From the NCBI GenBank assembly GCA_024734495.1, contig JALMQS010000187.1:4220013-4284012 (forward strand): 64,000 nt of DNA, in the 5' to 3' direction. Below, piece by piece: positions 33,522 to 43,925 of the stretch. This stretch comes from Forficula auricularia (taxonomy: Eukaryota; Arthropoda; Insecta; Dermaptera; Forficulidae). A program made the position numbers and the translations under genes. Position 1 is the stretch's first letter. The number at the start of each line of letters is the position of its first letter. The notes under the pieces are model-generated. The model searched no databases. It was not told the DNA's origin and saw only the letters and a program-made list of their open reading frames with translations.

Positions 33522-33772
33522 ATTGAAAGTTTTTGCCGAATTTTTATATATTGAAGAATTTTTATATATTGAAGGAGACAATAAAAGAGGGTGTCTTCTG
33601 CTGGAATTATAAATTTTATTTATTTATAACGAAACTATAGTTTCGAGGGCTTTGCCCTCTTCATCAGTCTATTACAATGTATTCACAGGAATTAATTTAT
33701 GAATTGATGAATATGAAATAAATAAAATTTATAATTCTAGCAGAAGACACACTCTTTTATTGTCTCCTTCAA
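33522..33772. mobile_element. Lineage-3 HHR foldback
   Basis: Arms GAAGGAGACAATAAAAGAGG...TCTTCTGCTGGAATT and its inverse. The start AATTGAAAGTTTTTGCCGAA matches 32.74 kb. A short local duplication (GAATTTTTATATATTGAA) lies at 33538-33572. Confidence 0.75.
33628..33674 (-). ncRNA. Hammerhead ribozyme, lineage 3
   Basis: Minus strand: CTGATGA (33667-33661), perfect stem II GAGGG/CCCTC with loop CAAAG, GAAA (33644-33641), CTATAG closing a UAUA tetraloop, predicted cleavage after GTT. Core intact. Confidence 0.8.
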
Positions 33773-33774
33773 TT

Positions 33775-34590
33775 TATTTTTTTATAAAATTCAACAAGTA
33801 TCATAATATTTCTCAAGAAAAATAGTTTAGGTACTGTAAATTTGTTAAAGAATATTTTGGATAAACACCTAGTAAAACTAATGGTAAACCCTAAAGCTCG
33901 TGAGTCCAGAAGACTCACTTGTACAAATGAAAGCCTATCTTACAGGCGTAAAAAATATTTCGGAATATCACAAATATTAACTTCTGTTTTTATTTCCTGC
34001 AGAGTAATAAAAATTAAATTTTAAGAATTTATAAGGGTTGAAATCACGTAATGTACACAAGTCCCTTAAAATTTTTTATTACATTCAATTGGAAAACAAA
34101 AAATCCAAGAATGTGTTAAGTGTTTTATAATCTAATAGAGATAAAAAAGTAAAAGTATTTTTTTTCTTTTTAAGAATCATACTCCACCTATTGTAAACTT
34201 ATTTAACTAAGAGTAGTATCGTAAGCAATTAATTAATTTTCTTATCGTTTTATAGTTAATACTTATTTTAAATGAAAACTTTACTCTATAGTTTGATCAA
34301 AATATTATTAATTCAGAATTTTAAAATACTATACACTTTTAAAAAATAATTATAAAATTAAAACTAAGCATGATAGTTGAGCCATTAGAATTGTGAAAAT
34401 GTGGATTGGCGTCGAAGGTATTTATGAACCCAAGTATTTTTTATAAAATTATTTTCTGAAAATTTGTAAATTTCCACTAGGTATTTCGATTGATTTCTCA
34501 TTATTATTTATTTATTTTTTTTATAATTGTAAGATAAACTTAAAGGATAAGATAAGATTATACCAGTTTTTTCCTGATAAGGATTCAAAA
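33775..34590. other. AT-rich non-coding DNA
   Basis: No recognised feature; short frames only. Confidence 0.4.
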
Positions 34591-34614
34591 TGTAATTTCC
34601 TTAAACCAAAACTA

Positions 34615-34742
34615 CTCTTGCTTACTAGCATTGCAAAAGTATGTTAAAAGTACCGGATTCCAAAGTATTACAGAAGTTAAGCAACAGTTGACAAGATTTG
34701 TTTTTAGATAGGTGACCCCCTTGAGGCACTGTGCATGTGCAT
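34615..34742 (+). ncRNA. 5S rRNA-derived pseudogene or SINE3-type head
   Basis: GTATGTTAAAAGTACCGGAT, then ACAGAAGTTAAGCAACA, then TAGATAGGTGACCCCCTTG and GCACTGTGCATGTGC follow the order and spacing of 5S rRNA (AATACATCGGTTC..., GAAGTTAAGCAAC, GGGTGACCGCNTGGGAACAC). Both internal promoter boxes are recognisable but mutated. Only one copy was seen here, so a 5S-headed SINE and an isolated 5S pseudogene cannot be told apart. Confidence 0.65.
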
Positions 34743-35950
34743 ATTTATAACCTTCTCATTCTCACGTTGACTGCAATCCAATGAAATTTATTGAGTAGTC
34801 CAAGACGGAGATAAGGGAGTTGCGCTAGAAATGCAACGGCTATATTTTTAAGGGGTTAGCTTAATCTTGTCAAATACATATACACCAGTCGCGTTTGGTC
34901 CATGGATGCTGTGTATGCGGCGCATCCCTAAAATTTCAAACATTTAGAAAATTTTCATAAATATATAAGGTCGACTTCAAAATTTAAGGAAGATCTTTAC
35001 ATTTTCATATTATTATCAGTTATTTCAAATTCTCTATAAAAAACATTTTTTTTGTTTTGAAAAGTATATTGGTTCTCGAATTGAAATAAAATTGTTGCAT
35101 CGTTTAAAGGGGCAATTAAAAAAAAAAAAAAAAGGAATAATTTTTCCGAAAAGGGTGCGGATATAATGTTTGAACTCCCTGTCTGGTATATCTTCCAGTT
35201 CAAGCTAGTCTGAGACAAGTCCAAACGAGGTTTAGTCGAATAAAAATTGTTCTCACTGAGGAACTATTAAAATAGAAATAATATAAAAAAGGAATAAATA
35301 AAGATGATTCGAGAATCTTTGGACTAATCCATTTCTAAGAACTCTCAATATAAAAAGATCGAAAATAACTAAGAGTGCTATAGACAAGTCATAACCTGCT
35401 TATAGCAATAGAATGAGGAGAGATTTAAGATTTTTTATAGGCCATCAGGCTGATTCATTGTGGAAGATGGTCGATTTCCATCTCAGGGACTGAGGAGTTT
35501 AAGTCACAAGATTATTTAATTTCCGACTCCTACCCTCACTCATACAAAGCAGTATCCTTTTGGGGCGAAGATCCTAAATTATATTTTAAAAAATCTAATG
35601 TTAAATTTGAAAAATAACGAAAATGATGCCGTATTCGATGAAATTTGCAACAAAAAAATCGAAGATTAAAATACAATTTCAAAAAATAAAGGGTACTGTT
35701 TTGGACAGCATCCCCTGTTTGAAAAGTCACCAACCGCCACTGATATAAACTATATATATCTTAATAATATTAAAAAGGCTAATAAAATATTAAAATACAT
35801 CTGAATTTTGGCTTGTCGGGATTTTGGGGTATCAGGATTTTGATATTCGGGATTTTGGGTGCCACACATTTTTAAGAGTACCTACATATATGGCATTACC
35901 AGTCAAGGTATTATCTATCTGACAAGTTATTAGAAGTGTATATAAAGTGA
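34743..35950. other. AT-rich DNA with two dispersed repeats
   Basis: About 34885-34950 repeats the GGTCCATGGATGCTGTG block of 3.84 kb. About 35590-35745 repeats 6033-6195 and ends with the hAT-like AAAAGTCACCAACCGCCACTG. No gene. Confidence 0.5.
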
Positions 35951-35954
35951 TTTA

Positions 35955-36192
35955 ACTCTACTAGATGAAGGAGGAGATATCAGCCAAAGATGGAATCACT
36001 GGGTTCAATAAAACATCTTTAATAAGACGTTTCGGCCTGAATTTTATTTGGCCATCTTTGACTGAAGATGGCCAAATAAAATTCAGGCCGAAACGTCTTA
36101 TTAAAGGTATTTTATTGAACCCAGTGATTCTATCTTTGGCTGATACCTCCTCCTTCATCTAGTACAGTTTCATCACAGCCACGAACTCTAAC
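35955..36192. mobile_element. Lineage-4 HHR element, near-perfect palindrome
   Basis: Almost perfect foldback centred at about 36060. Arms begin GATGAAGGAGGAGATATCAG followed by CCAAAGATGGAATC. Mirror-image 65-codon frames on both strands reflect the palindrome, not genes. It ends TTTCATCACAGCCACGAACT. Confidence 0.85.
36052..36107 (+). ncRNA. Hammerhead ribozyme at a palindrome centre
   Basis: CTGAAGA (36062-36068), perfect GGCC/GGCC stem II with an AU-rich loop, GAAA (36090-36093), CGTC. The opposite strand has stem II and GAAACGTC but reads TCAAAGA where the core should be, so only the plus strand is competent. Confidence 0.75.
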
Positions 36193-36194
36193 AG

Positions 36195-37095
36195 TGATTT
36201 AACTCTTGCAATATAAAATTTAAGAATCGAAGATAATTGTAGAGCAGATCCTTGAGAGATTGAATTTAGTAGGTATATGAATTGAGGGTAAGTTGAGAGC
36301 AGAAAGGAGATTCAGTCTTCAGAAGTTTTAGGAATCCAAGGATTACAAAATTAATTTAATCATTTTTTCTTAACTTTGGCATAGAGGAGATATTAAATGT
36401 TTAAAAAAATGTATCACATCGTAAATAATTTTTTCGAGATCCATGAGATGGACGATTTCAACATTAACTATGTTGTTAGTGTACATTCTGAATTAAAACA
36501 GAATTAAGAAATAGACTGAATTCATGTGTCATGGACTCTTGCTCACCAAATAATTCACGGTGAAATTTCTGTATTTTTCTATATATATATATATACATAG
36601 TCACCTGATGCCCTAACTCTAGAAATAGAAATCAAAATGGAAATGAGATTTAAGTTGGATCATTCGCAATCTAATCATAATAAAAAATTATATTACAAAA
36701 ATATCTATTCCTAAAAATAAATATATGAAAATTTATTTATGTTCCTACCTATATGAACTATCAATATTTACGATAATATAGTTCAATTCATAAATAATCA
36801 TATCAAATTTTTTTTATTAAGATAAACACATGATGTCATCATTATTTGTTTGTCTCTATATTCTCTCAATTTCAAAGTCAAAACTAAGCGATAGGTTATC
36901 AAAGTATATTATTTCTTAATATTGTTGAGACAATTGTATCGCATTTTCACAACAATTGATGTAATTTTTTTTAATAGCCTTTGAGAACTATAGCCAATTT
37001 TGGCCAAAATTGATGTAATTAATCATTCAATTTCATGATAATGGATTGCACAATACTTAAATTATTAATTATAATAACATCAAAAGAATTAAGTA
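36195..37095. other. AT-rich non-coding DNA
   Basis: No gene. A (TA)n microsatellite lies at about 36580-36595. Confidence 0.4.
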
Positions 37096-37099
37096 TGAC

Positions 37100-38200
37100 T
37101 TAAGACCCGTATGGAAATAAATAGATTTTCGAAATATTTTTTTAATACATTTTTAGAAAATATATTAAAAATATAAAATTTTTGTGTTAAATTTATATAA
37201 AGTTTATGTTTTCTATATATTAATATAATTATATTTTAAGAATATATATAGAAAACAACTTTATATAAATTTAACACAAAAATTTTATATTTTTAACATA
37301 TTTTCTAATAAGCTGAAGTGTTCTGATGTGGCCATCCACTTGACTTTACCATACAACCTGACCCCTCACTTACATTAATATTTAATAAAATTATTTATAA
37401 TCTTGTAAGGGAGGGGGGATTAGTTTTTGCATTTTTAAACTCCTAGAGGCACACTGATTATGTATACAAAATTTGGTTAGAGTTTGGTAAATGGCCAGGA
37501 TTTTCATTTTTTGACTCTCCACCCCCCATTTTGGGCGGTTAGTTTTTGCATTTTTAGACTTCTGGGGACCCACTGATTATGTATACAAAATTTGGTTGAG
37601 TTTGGTAAATGGCCAAGATTTTCATTTTTTGACCCCCCACCCCCATTTTGGGCGGTTAGTTTTTGCATTTTTAGACTTCTGCGGGTCCACTGATTATGTA
37701 TACAAAATTTGGTTGAGTTTGCTCAAATGACCTAGATTTTTAATTTTTAATCCCCCTCCACCCCCTTAATTTTGGGTCGATATGCACCAAAATCTAATCA
37801 GCTCTTAATCTCAATGGACCAAAACTACGTGTGAAATTTGGTTTCGATATTCACACTAGTTTTCGAGCTAGCTCGTCCACAAAAATTTGATAACGCACAG
37901 ACTAACTAATTTACAACCAGACAAACAGACATTTTGACAAAACAATTATTATCTCAAAAAATATAATTTTTTCGATGTTCACTTATTAGAGCTTTTTTGT
38001 AGAGCGAAATTCCATGGTTTCGCTCAATTTTTTTAATCGAAATAGTTTAAGCCGTTTTTGAAATATTTTGAAAAAAAGAAGGAAAAACCCCATTTTTTCA
38101 TGCACGATTACAATACTTGACCATACCCTGTATGGTAAAGTAAAAATATATTAAAAGCATATTTCGAAAATCTATTTATTTCCATACGGGGAGCCAATCT
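37100..38200. mobile_element. Composite: TIR-flanked unit, hairpin and family Z
   Basis: Outer inverse ends CCCGTATGGAAATAAATAGA (37106 on) and its complement (about 38170-38190) enclose two things: an AT-rich hairpin (about 37142-37310, TTAGAAAATATATTAAAAAT and inverse) and a complete family Z element (37343-38141). The Z element appears to be nested in the outer one. Confidence 0.65.
37343..38141 (+). mobile_element. Family Z element, copy 2
   Basis: Bounded by ACTTTACCATACA and its inverse, with three tandem units (TTTTTGCATTTTTAGACTTC, ACTGATTATGTATACAAAA) followed by the shared right part AAACAATTATTATCTCAAAA. Confidence 0.8.
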
Positions 38201-38229
38201 TAAAACCCCTAGAAAGACAATTTCTTCAT

Positions 38230-38583
38230 TTTGTTTTATTTATTTTTTTGGCTTTTCTAGCCATCAAACAATTTACGATACTTTTAATTATGACTTTTAT
38301 GTAGGGATCAAATTTTTAGCCGGTTGCCTCGAGTGGGATTCGAACCCGGGTACAGTTGAATAGCGAGGCTTGTACACTTTTTTTTTTGATAATGTCTTTT
38401 TTATTGAGCAGATTTGATACAATACAGTTTGATCCCAAGACATGTGGGTATTTTATTTACAGAGTGGAATGAAAAATCGTACATTGCCCTGCAAAGGGCA
38501 TTCCCCGATATGCCTAATCGTAATGTATCGAGGGTTTTAGGGGTTTGCAGGCATGTACGCTAACCGCTGGCCTAACCCGACCC
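38230..38583 (-). mobile_element. SINE S1 with nested LINE 3' tail, 13-bp target duplication
   Basis: Perfect duplications ACAATTTCTTCAT (38217-38229; 38584-38596) flank a minus-strand S1 SINE (tail GGCTAGAAAAGCC, B box GGTTCGAATCC). The head is split at about 38378 by a T-run and about 160 bp resembling a LINE 3' end, with TGTAC on both sides. Confidence 0.8.
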
Positions 38584-38691
38584 ACAATTTCTTCATATTT
38601 TGCCATCAATTAATGTGATTCATAATTGATTTCTTTATAATAAGATAATTTTTTTAATATTTATCGAAATAATTTAGTAAAATATTTTTTT

Positions 38692-39110
38692 CTATTTTTT
38701 TTTTTTTTTTTTTTTTTAATTCAATCGAATGCAAGAAAATGCAGCCTCTATGGATCTCGAAAAATCCTTGGATTACCGAAGAGACGGAGAAATTGATACA
38801 TCGAACACGGGTTTTGAAAGTTTAATGTTTATAAGTGTCGTGAAAGGCGGAGGCCGGGAGAGTTCCAGTTCCCTGAAGTCATAGGGTCAAAAGTATTACG
38901 AATGAAGTGGTCCGGCACTTTTCCAATTTAACCACGAAAAAATGTTGGAAATAGGCAAACCGCGTGGTACGAACTAAGCACGCCTTGGGGGAAATTACTG
39001 ACTTGAATTCATCAGATCACTTACCCCGTGATAGTACCTATAAAATAGGTAAAGCGCGGATACACTTCTTCGATGAGCTAGCAAGTCTAGGGAGGCGGTA
39101 AGTGTCAGAT
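38692..39110 (-). pseudogene. Decayed LINE 3' fragment
   Basis: A long T-run (38692-38718) marks the minus-strand poly-A. The following sequence matches the 10.4-kb LINE 3' region in order (CATAGAGGCTGCATTTTCTT, CGTGGTTAAATTGGAAAAGT on the minus strand) but many indels destroy the frame. Confidence 0.75.
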
Positions 39111-40255
39111 TATGTTCCATCATCCACAATTTTAATACTTCTTATTTATATTAGGTAGATTTCTTTCAGACAACTAGTGTCTGAAAGTTTTGATAGGATC
39201 AGTCTAAAGAGGGGTAGAACCCCTTCGATATCTAGCTCTTCCTACGGCCTGCCGCAGGGATTTTTTATATATATTCAAGGTAATTTCATCACCAAGACAA
39301 TTTGTATCATTGTCTACTTTTCACAATATTTATTTGTTTAGTCTTGCTTTATTTTCATTTCATAAAGCAACTTTTTTCTTTTTTGAAATTTATAAGAAAC
39401 TTTCTCGAAACGTATGGAATTTTAATAAACGTCTAAAAATTATTTTTTGTAAAAGATTTATATTTATTTTGAAATAATCTATAATATATATCTTTAACAA
39501 TATTTATAGCCCCCGCAAGGAGGAGTCCAGGTGCGCCCGTGGGTCCGGACCCCGACCTGCCCATGGTAATTTTATTTATTTTATTCGATATACGGGAGTT
39601 ATCCCAGTTACAATATACATTTTTATACAATAAATCAACAATTTAACAAAACTAAAATACTAATTTATAGTCTTAATTATTTTTATAGAGAAAAGTTTGC
39701 GGAATTTAACATAAGGTAATGCAATTATTTCTATTATAATTATATTATTTCATTTAAATTGAGTAGGTAAACAATTATTTTTATAGAGAAATTTAACAGA
39801 CAAAAGTCACATTAATAGATAGATAAATAGTACACAGATAGATACATACAAGTGAAGCTAATATAAAGCATGTAATAATATAATACAATCTATTAGACAT
39901 TTAATCGTAGTGTGAGCAATATCTTTTGATATCCCTCACACCACATGAAAAGAAGTCCAATTGTGAGGAGTTTGCCTTTAGCATCACTCTATTCAGCCCT
40001 GTATTTTTTGAATAATTAGTATTACAAATGGGGATAAAAAAGGTTTCGACAATGCGACTGTAATATTGAGGTACTTTGAAATTAATATATTGGAGAATTT
40101 CACTACAATCAATCAGACCATTCAACAGTTTGCGAAGGAATATCAAGTCATTTTGTAGTCTACGGGATGACAAACTTTGGATATTTTTTTTTTTCAATTA
40201 TTCCAATTCATAAAATATACATACTTATTCCATAATAAGGGGCTCGCTTCAGATT
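39111..40255. other. Unassigned DNA
   Basis: A GC-rich patch at 39510-39565 (CCCGCAAGGAGGAGTCCAGG) and the frame 39901-40197 (98 codons, minus; CSEILQYINFKVPQYYSRIV, ending RYCSHYD) are protein-like in composition and could be a LINE or host fragment, but I do not recognise them. Confidence 0.35.
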
Positions 40256-40289
40256 TTGGGCCCTGGGCGCAAAATTTAATGCGGGGGCT

Positions 40290-40450
40290 ATGACAATATC
40301 AAATGAGCTGACTGCCCGGAAAGCATGTTAGTTCTCAGGTTTAACTCCTGAGGGGATGAATCACTCCTGATATCGCAATTTAATAATATTTCTACTAAAA
40401 TCTTAGAATTTGTCCTAAAGGTTGAATTCTTTCTCTTTTAAAAATTTCTT
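40290..40450 (+). mobile_element. SINE S2 fragment
   Basis: GAGCTGACTGCCCGGAAAGC head, B box-like GGTTTAACTCC, tail ATATTTCTACTAAAATCTTA. Same orientation and content as 41.77 kb. Confidence 0.65.
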
Positions 40451-40634
40451 GGTTAATCTGAACCCGAGCTGATTTTTTGAAAAACATTGCAACTATTTTC
40501 AAAAAAAAGATGCTCAAATCTTAAATAAGAGGACTTGTATGAAAAACTGTTTTTGATTTAAAGCTAAATTTTTTCATTTCCGTTATAGAAGAATGGAGTA
40601 AAAAATTTCTGTGCTTAAATAATATATATATTTT

Positions 40635-41772
40635 TTTTATGATAATGATGTAGAGAAGGAGTTACACCAAAAAGTGCAACCCCTAAAGGCCTGGGTTGGC
40701 CCCTCCATCGTGAAAAGAAGATGAAAGAATTTTATGGGTTGGGCGGGGGTCGAAGGTATCTGTGGATACGGGTCTTAAATAGCTGAAGGTTATAAGTCGC
40801 GGGAAAGATGGTGGCAGGGAGCGAGTTCCAGTCTCTGGAGGTCATAGGGATAAAAGAGTTGGCGAAAGCGCTTGTTCGACTTTTATCCAATTTGACAGCG
40901 AAGGGGTGCTGAGCGTTAGAAAACCGCGTGTTTCTCGTAAAGAGGGCATTAGGGGGGATAATTGATTTCAGCTCGACTGAACAGACACCGTGATAGTATC
41001 TGTAGTACAGGGAAAGGGCAGAAACGGTTCTTCGGTGAGCCAGGGAGTCGAGTGAGTTGGTTAGAGCCGGGTCTCCTATTAGTTTAATTGCTCGCTTCTG
41101 AATTGCATCCAGTGTAGCAAGAGAATGCTTGGAGGCACCCCTCCACAGATGAGAGCCATATTCGAGACAGGGACGAATTTGAGCCTTATACAGTATAAGA
41201 AGTTGACTGGGAGTATAACATCGTCTAGACCAGGGGTCGGCAACCTTTTGAGACGGAAAAGTCAAAAGTTACAATTTACGAAATTTCCCAGGTTTTAAAG
41301 AGCCACTAGCATATTTAATTCAATATTATGGTATTTGGTTAGGATTAGATACATATAAATTTGATTTTCGATTTAAAATAAAGCCGCATCTTCACATTGA
41401 AATAGCCGCGAAGTGGCTCGCGAGCCACGGGTTGCCGACCCCTGGTCTAGACCTAAATAGGAGACCAAGCTTGTGCGCTGCAGCTTTATCAGTGGTTGAG
41501 ATATGGTCATTCCATGAAAGGTCAGACCCTAGAGTTACGCCTAGCATTGAAATTTTATCCTTGAATTCTAGTGAGTTTGAGTCGAATGATATGTTTGGGA
41601 GGTTTCTGTCGACGTGCCTAGAAATAAGGCAACACTGAGTTTTCCCTGCATTGAAGTTAACTAAGTTTCGGGATCCCCAGTTTTTAAGTTTGCATAAGTC
41701 TAAATTAATTGAAGAGGCAATGTCTGCACGGTTTTTATGCGATTCAGAGAAAGGTTTTTTGTCTCGAGGGTG
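40635..41772 (-). pseudogene. LINE RT C-terminal part, split by a hAT insertion
   Basis: Minus-strand LINE. Downstream of the insertion, 41265-40732 carries LYKAQIRPCLEYGSHLWRGA, AIQKRAIKLIGDPALTNSLD, SLYYRYYHGVCSVELKSIIP and SRDWNSLPATIFPATYN to the stop. Upstream (41772-41453) continues the same protein with NWGSRNLVNFNAGKTQCC and DKISMLGVTLG. Removing the 215-bp hAT element and one target copy joins the two in frame around the KLGLLFRSRR block, apart from small changes. The T-run near 40631-40638 is a reduced poly-A. 5' truncated at a SINE S2 junction. Confidence 0.85.
41230..41444. mobile_element. hAT MITE inside LINE
   Basis: Ends CAGGGGTCGGCAACC and GGTTGCCGACCCCTG are perfectly inverse. 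The 8-bp target duplication GTCTAGAC lies at 41222-41229 and 41445-41452. 215 bp, no frame. The same GTCTAGAC occurs once, uninterrupted, in the 19.4-kb LINE copy, confirming the empty site. Confidence 0.95.
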
Positions 41773-41912
41773 TGAGCTGACTGCCCGGAAAGCATGTTAG
41801 TTCTCAGGTTCGACTCTTGAGCGGATGAATCACCTCTGATATCGCATTTTAATAATATTTCTACTAAAATCTTAGAATTTATCCTAAATATTGAATTCTT
41901 CCTCTTTTAAAA
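41773..41912 (+). mobile_element. SINE S2 fragment
   Basis: GAGCTGACTGCCCGGAAAGC, B box GGTTCGACTC, and the tail ATATTTCTACTAAAATCTTA. Confidence 0.65.
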
Positions 41913-42780
41913 TATCAAAAGGATTATGTCTTAGGATTATAATAATAAATAATATAATAAAGTCAATTTCATCACATATTGATTGCAAATGTAATGAGGA
42001 ATTGCATTTTAAGAATTTTAATAATGCACTTAGTTTTTATATAATAATATAGAATTAATAATCCAATCAACACTAAAAGAAAATAGATAATAACATTATC
42101 GAAAGAAATAATCTGAATTTATTCGGAATTTGACCAAGAAGAGTAATTTCCAATAATAAATATAGTTTGTCTTAGGCTATGGATTCAAATCTAGCCGCCT
42201 GGTCAACTCGCCGGGGTCGACTCACGTTTGCTCCAACATCTGATCAATAGACGCCTCTGTAGGCGAGCAATCACATACAAGGACATGTTTTTTTTCTTTT
42301 TTCTATTCTCTATTGCTAATCAATTTCATCTTTCTATCCAAATAGCGCAATCGCTTTCGATTGATTAAATAAAAAATGAATTTTTTTATGAGCTTCTCAA
42401 TTCGCAACAGCTACTAAATATGAATCTTTTCTTTTTCTCGTTTGAAATAAATTGTCTCGTTAGCCCGATTCATAACCATTTGGGCAATTAAATGTCAAAA
42501 GTAAAGTTTATGATTGTTTAGGTAACTTGAGAATATAAAAATACCCTATGTTTTTATTAAAATAATATGATTGTATATATTTGTTTTGGTTAATATTTAA
42601 AAGAAATAAGATTAAGAATTGGAATGTTTAATAAAATATTTGAGAAATTTAATTTTAATTGTCGGGATAATTATAATTGAGTTGGAATATAATTAAAAGA
42701 GGTGTTTATTAATGTTTTTGATGATTTCTTTTGATATTTTTTGCAAGGGAATTGATTTGTTTGATCATTTTTTGTTTTTT
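41913..42780. other. AT-rich DNA, one GC-richer patch
   Basis: No gene. About 42184-42260 (CTAGCCGCCTGGTCAACTCG) looks SINE-head-like but lacks a clear B box. Confidence 0.35.
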
Positions 42781-42799
42781 GTTTTGTATTTGGATCTTA

Positions 42800-43120
42800 A
42801 ACGCCCTTGCGAAGGCAGAGCCATCTGCAGAACGATTGTGTCAGACAGTTTTGCTTCCTGTTGGTCGAAGGTCAGTGGCACACGATCGCAAATTTGGACT
42901 CGAAATGTACACCATTTGTGTTATTTACACTGATTTAAATGATGATTTTGGATAGATCGGTGTTTAATGTTCCTGCCCGTCTTATTGTGCCGTTCCTGGG
43001 ATTGTACCGCGCCATGTAAAAAGGTAAGCTATCCAGGGAGCGTTCCGTTCGGCTTTGCTTGACGACTTGGGGCCAGAGGCAGGGGCAGGGACAGGGGGGG
43101 CTCTTGGGCCAAGCAAATTT
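42800..43120. other. GC-richer low-copy DNA, possible host-derived segment
   Basis: Not seen elsewhere in the window. It includes CGATCGCAAATTTGG, a donor-like AAAAAG|GTAAGC at about 43018-43027 (plus strand) and a G-rich patch (GGGGCAGGGACAGGGGGGGC). Short frames on both strands are unrecognised. Confidence 0.3.
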
Positions 43121-43124
43121 CACA

Positions 43125-43300
43125 CAAATTAAAAATTACTTGGTTTAATGAGTGAGTTTGGTTCCCCCCGAGATCCGCTTTGGGTTCGATCCCTCCGCGG
43201 GGGAGTGTTTGTCTTCGGTGGATGTCTCTGTTCATGTGTGAGTGCATGTCTGTGTGAGTGTGCAAGTGGAGGAGCCATGGCTTGTGTCAAGCTGCTTGTT
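43125..43300 (+). mobile_element. Possible tRNA-derived SINE head with TG-rich tail
   Basis: B box-like GGGTTCGATCCCTCC near 43183, followed by GGGGGAGTGTTTGTCTTCGG and a TG-rich run. It differs from S1 and S2, suggesting a third SINE family; only one copy is present. Confidence 0.45.
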
Positions 43301-43794
43301 AGTAAACACCTTTTCCCAGAGACATTTGCAATTCAAGCGCACATTTTCTCGCAATAACATGTTGTTTTTCCAAACGGAATTCTATCTTTTCATAGCCAAA
43401 TGGAACAGATTTAATAAAGAAAGTGAGCCATTTGCAAGAGGACCCGATGTACCCTACTTTGGCCCCAATCGTCTAACTACACACATACTTTCGCTCGACG
43501 GCTCAATTTTGATTTCGGAATCAATATTTATTCGAAAAATTTCTATTCTCTTTCTTAAAACTACTAAATAATTACAAAAAAAAAAGAAAAAAATATAAAT
43601 TAGTTATTTCTTTATTAATAAAAGAAAAATTCGAAATTGTCAAATATTTCAATTTTTTAAGTTTTTTTTGTAAAATTACGTTTTTTGCTTGGTGTAAATA
43701 AATATACTTCTCAGTAATGAAGCTGTTTAAGCTTTTATTTTTGTGATTGATTAGATTTAGACTTAAAATTATGTTAAAATCACACATAATTAAT

Positions 43795-43925
43795 TTGAAG
43801 GAGACAATAAAAGAAGTGTGTCTTCTGCTGGAATTATAAATTTTATTTATTTATAACGATCTTTTATTGTCTCCTTCAATATATAAAAATTCTGCTACTT
43901 TCGGCAAAAACTTTCAATTTAACAT
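43795..43925. mobile_element. Lineage-3 remnant without ribozyme
   Basis: GAAGGAGACAATAAAAGAAG...TTCTGCTGGAATTATAAATT joined directly to the inverse end CTTTTATTGTCTCCTTCAAT. The ribozyme-bearing middle is deleted. Confidence 0.7.

Noticed and set aside
35961..36162. Two 65-codon frames on opposite strands with nearly identical proteins
   Set aside because: They are the two strands of a near-perfect DNA palindrome (HHR element), not genes.
42935..43265. Histidine- and proline-rich minus-strand frames
   Set aside because: Short, overlapping and driven by TG- and G-rich composition; no splice-consistent pair found.
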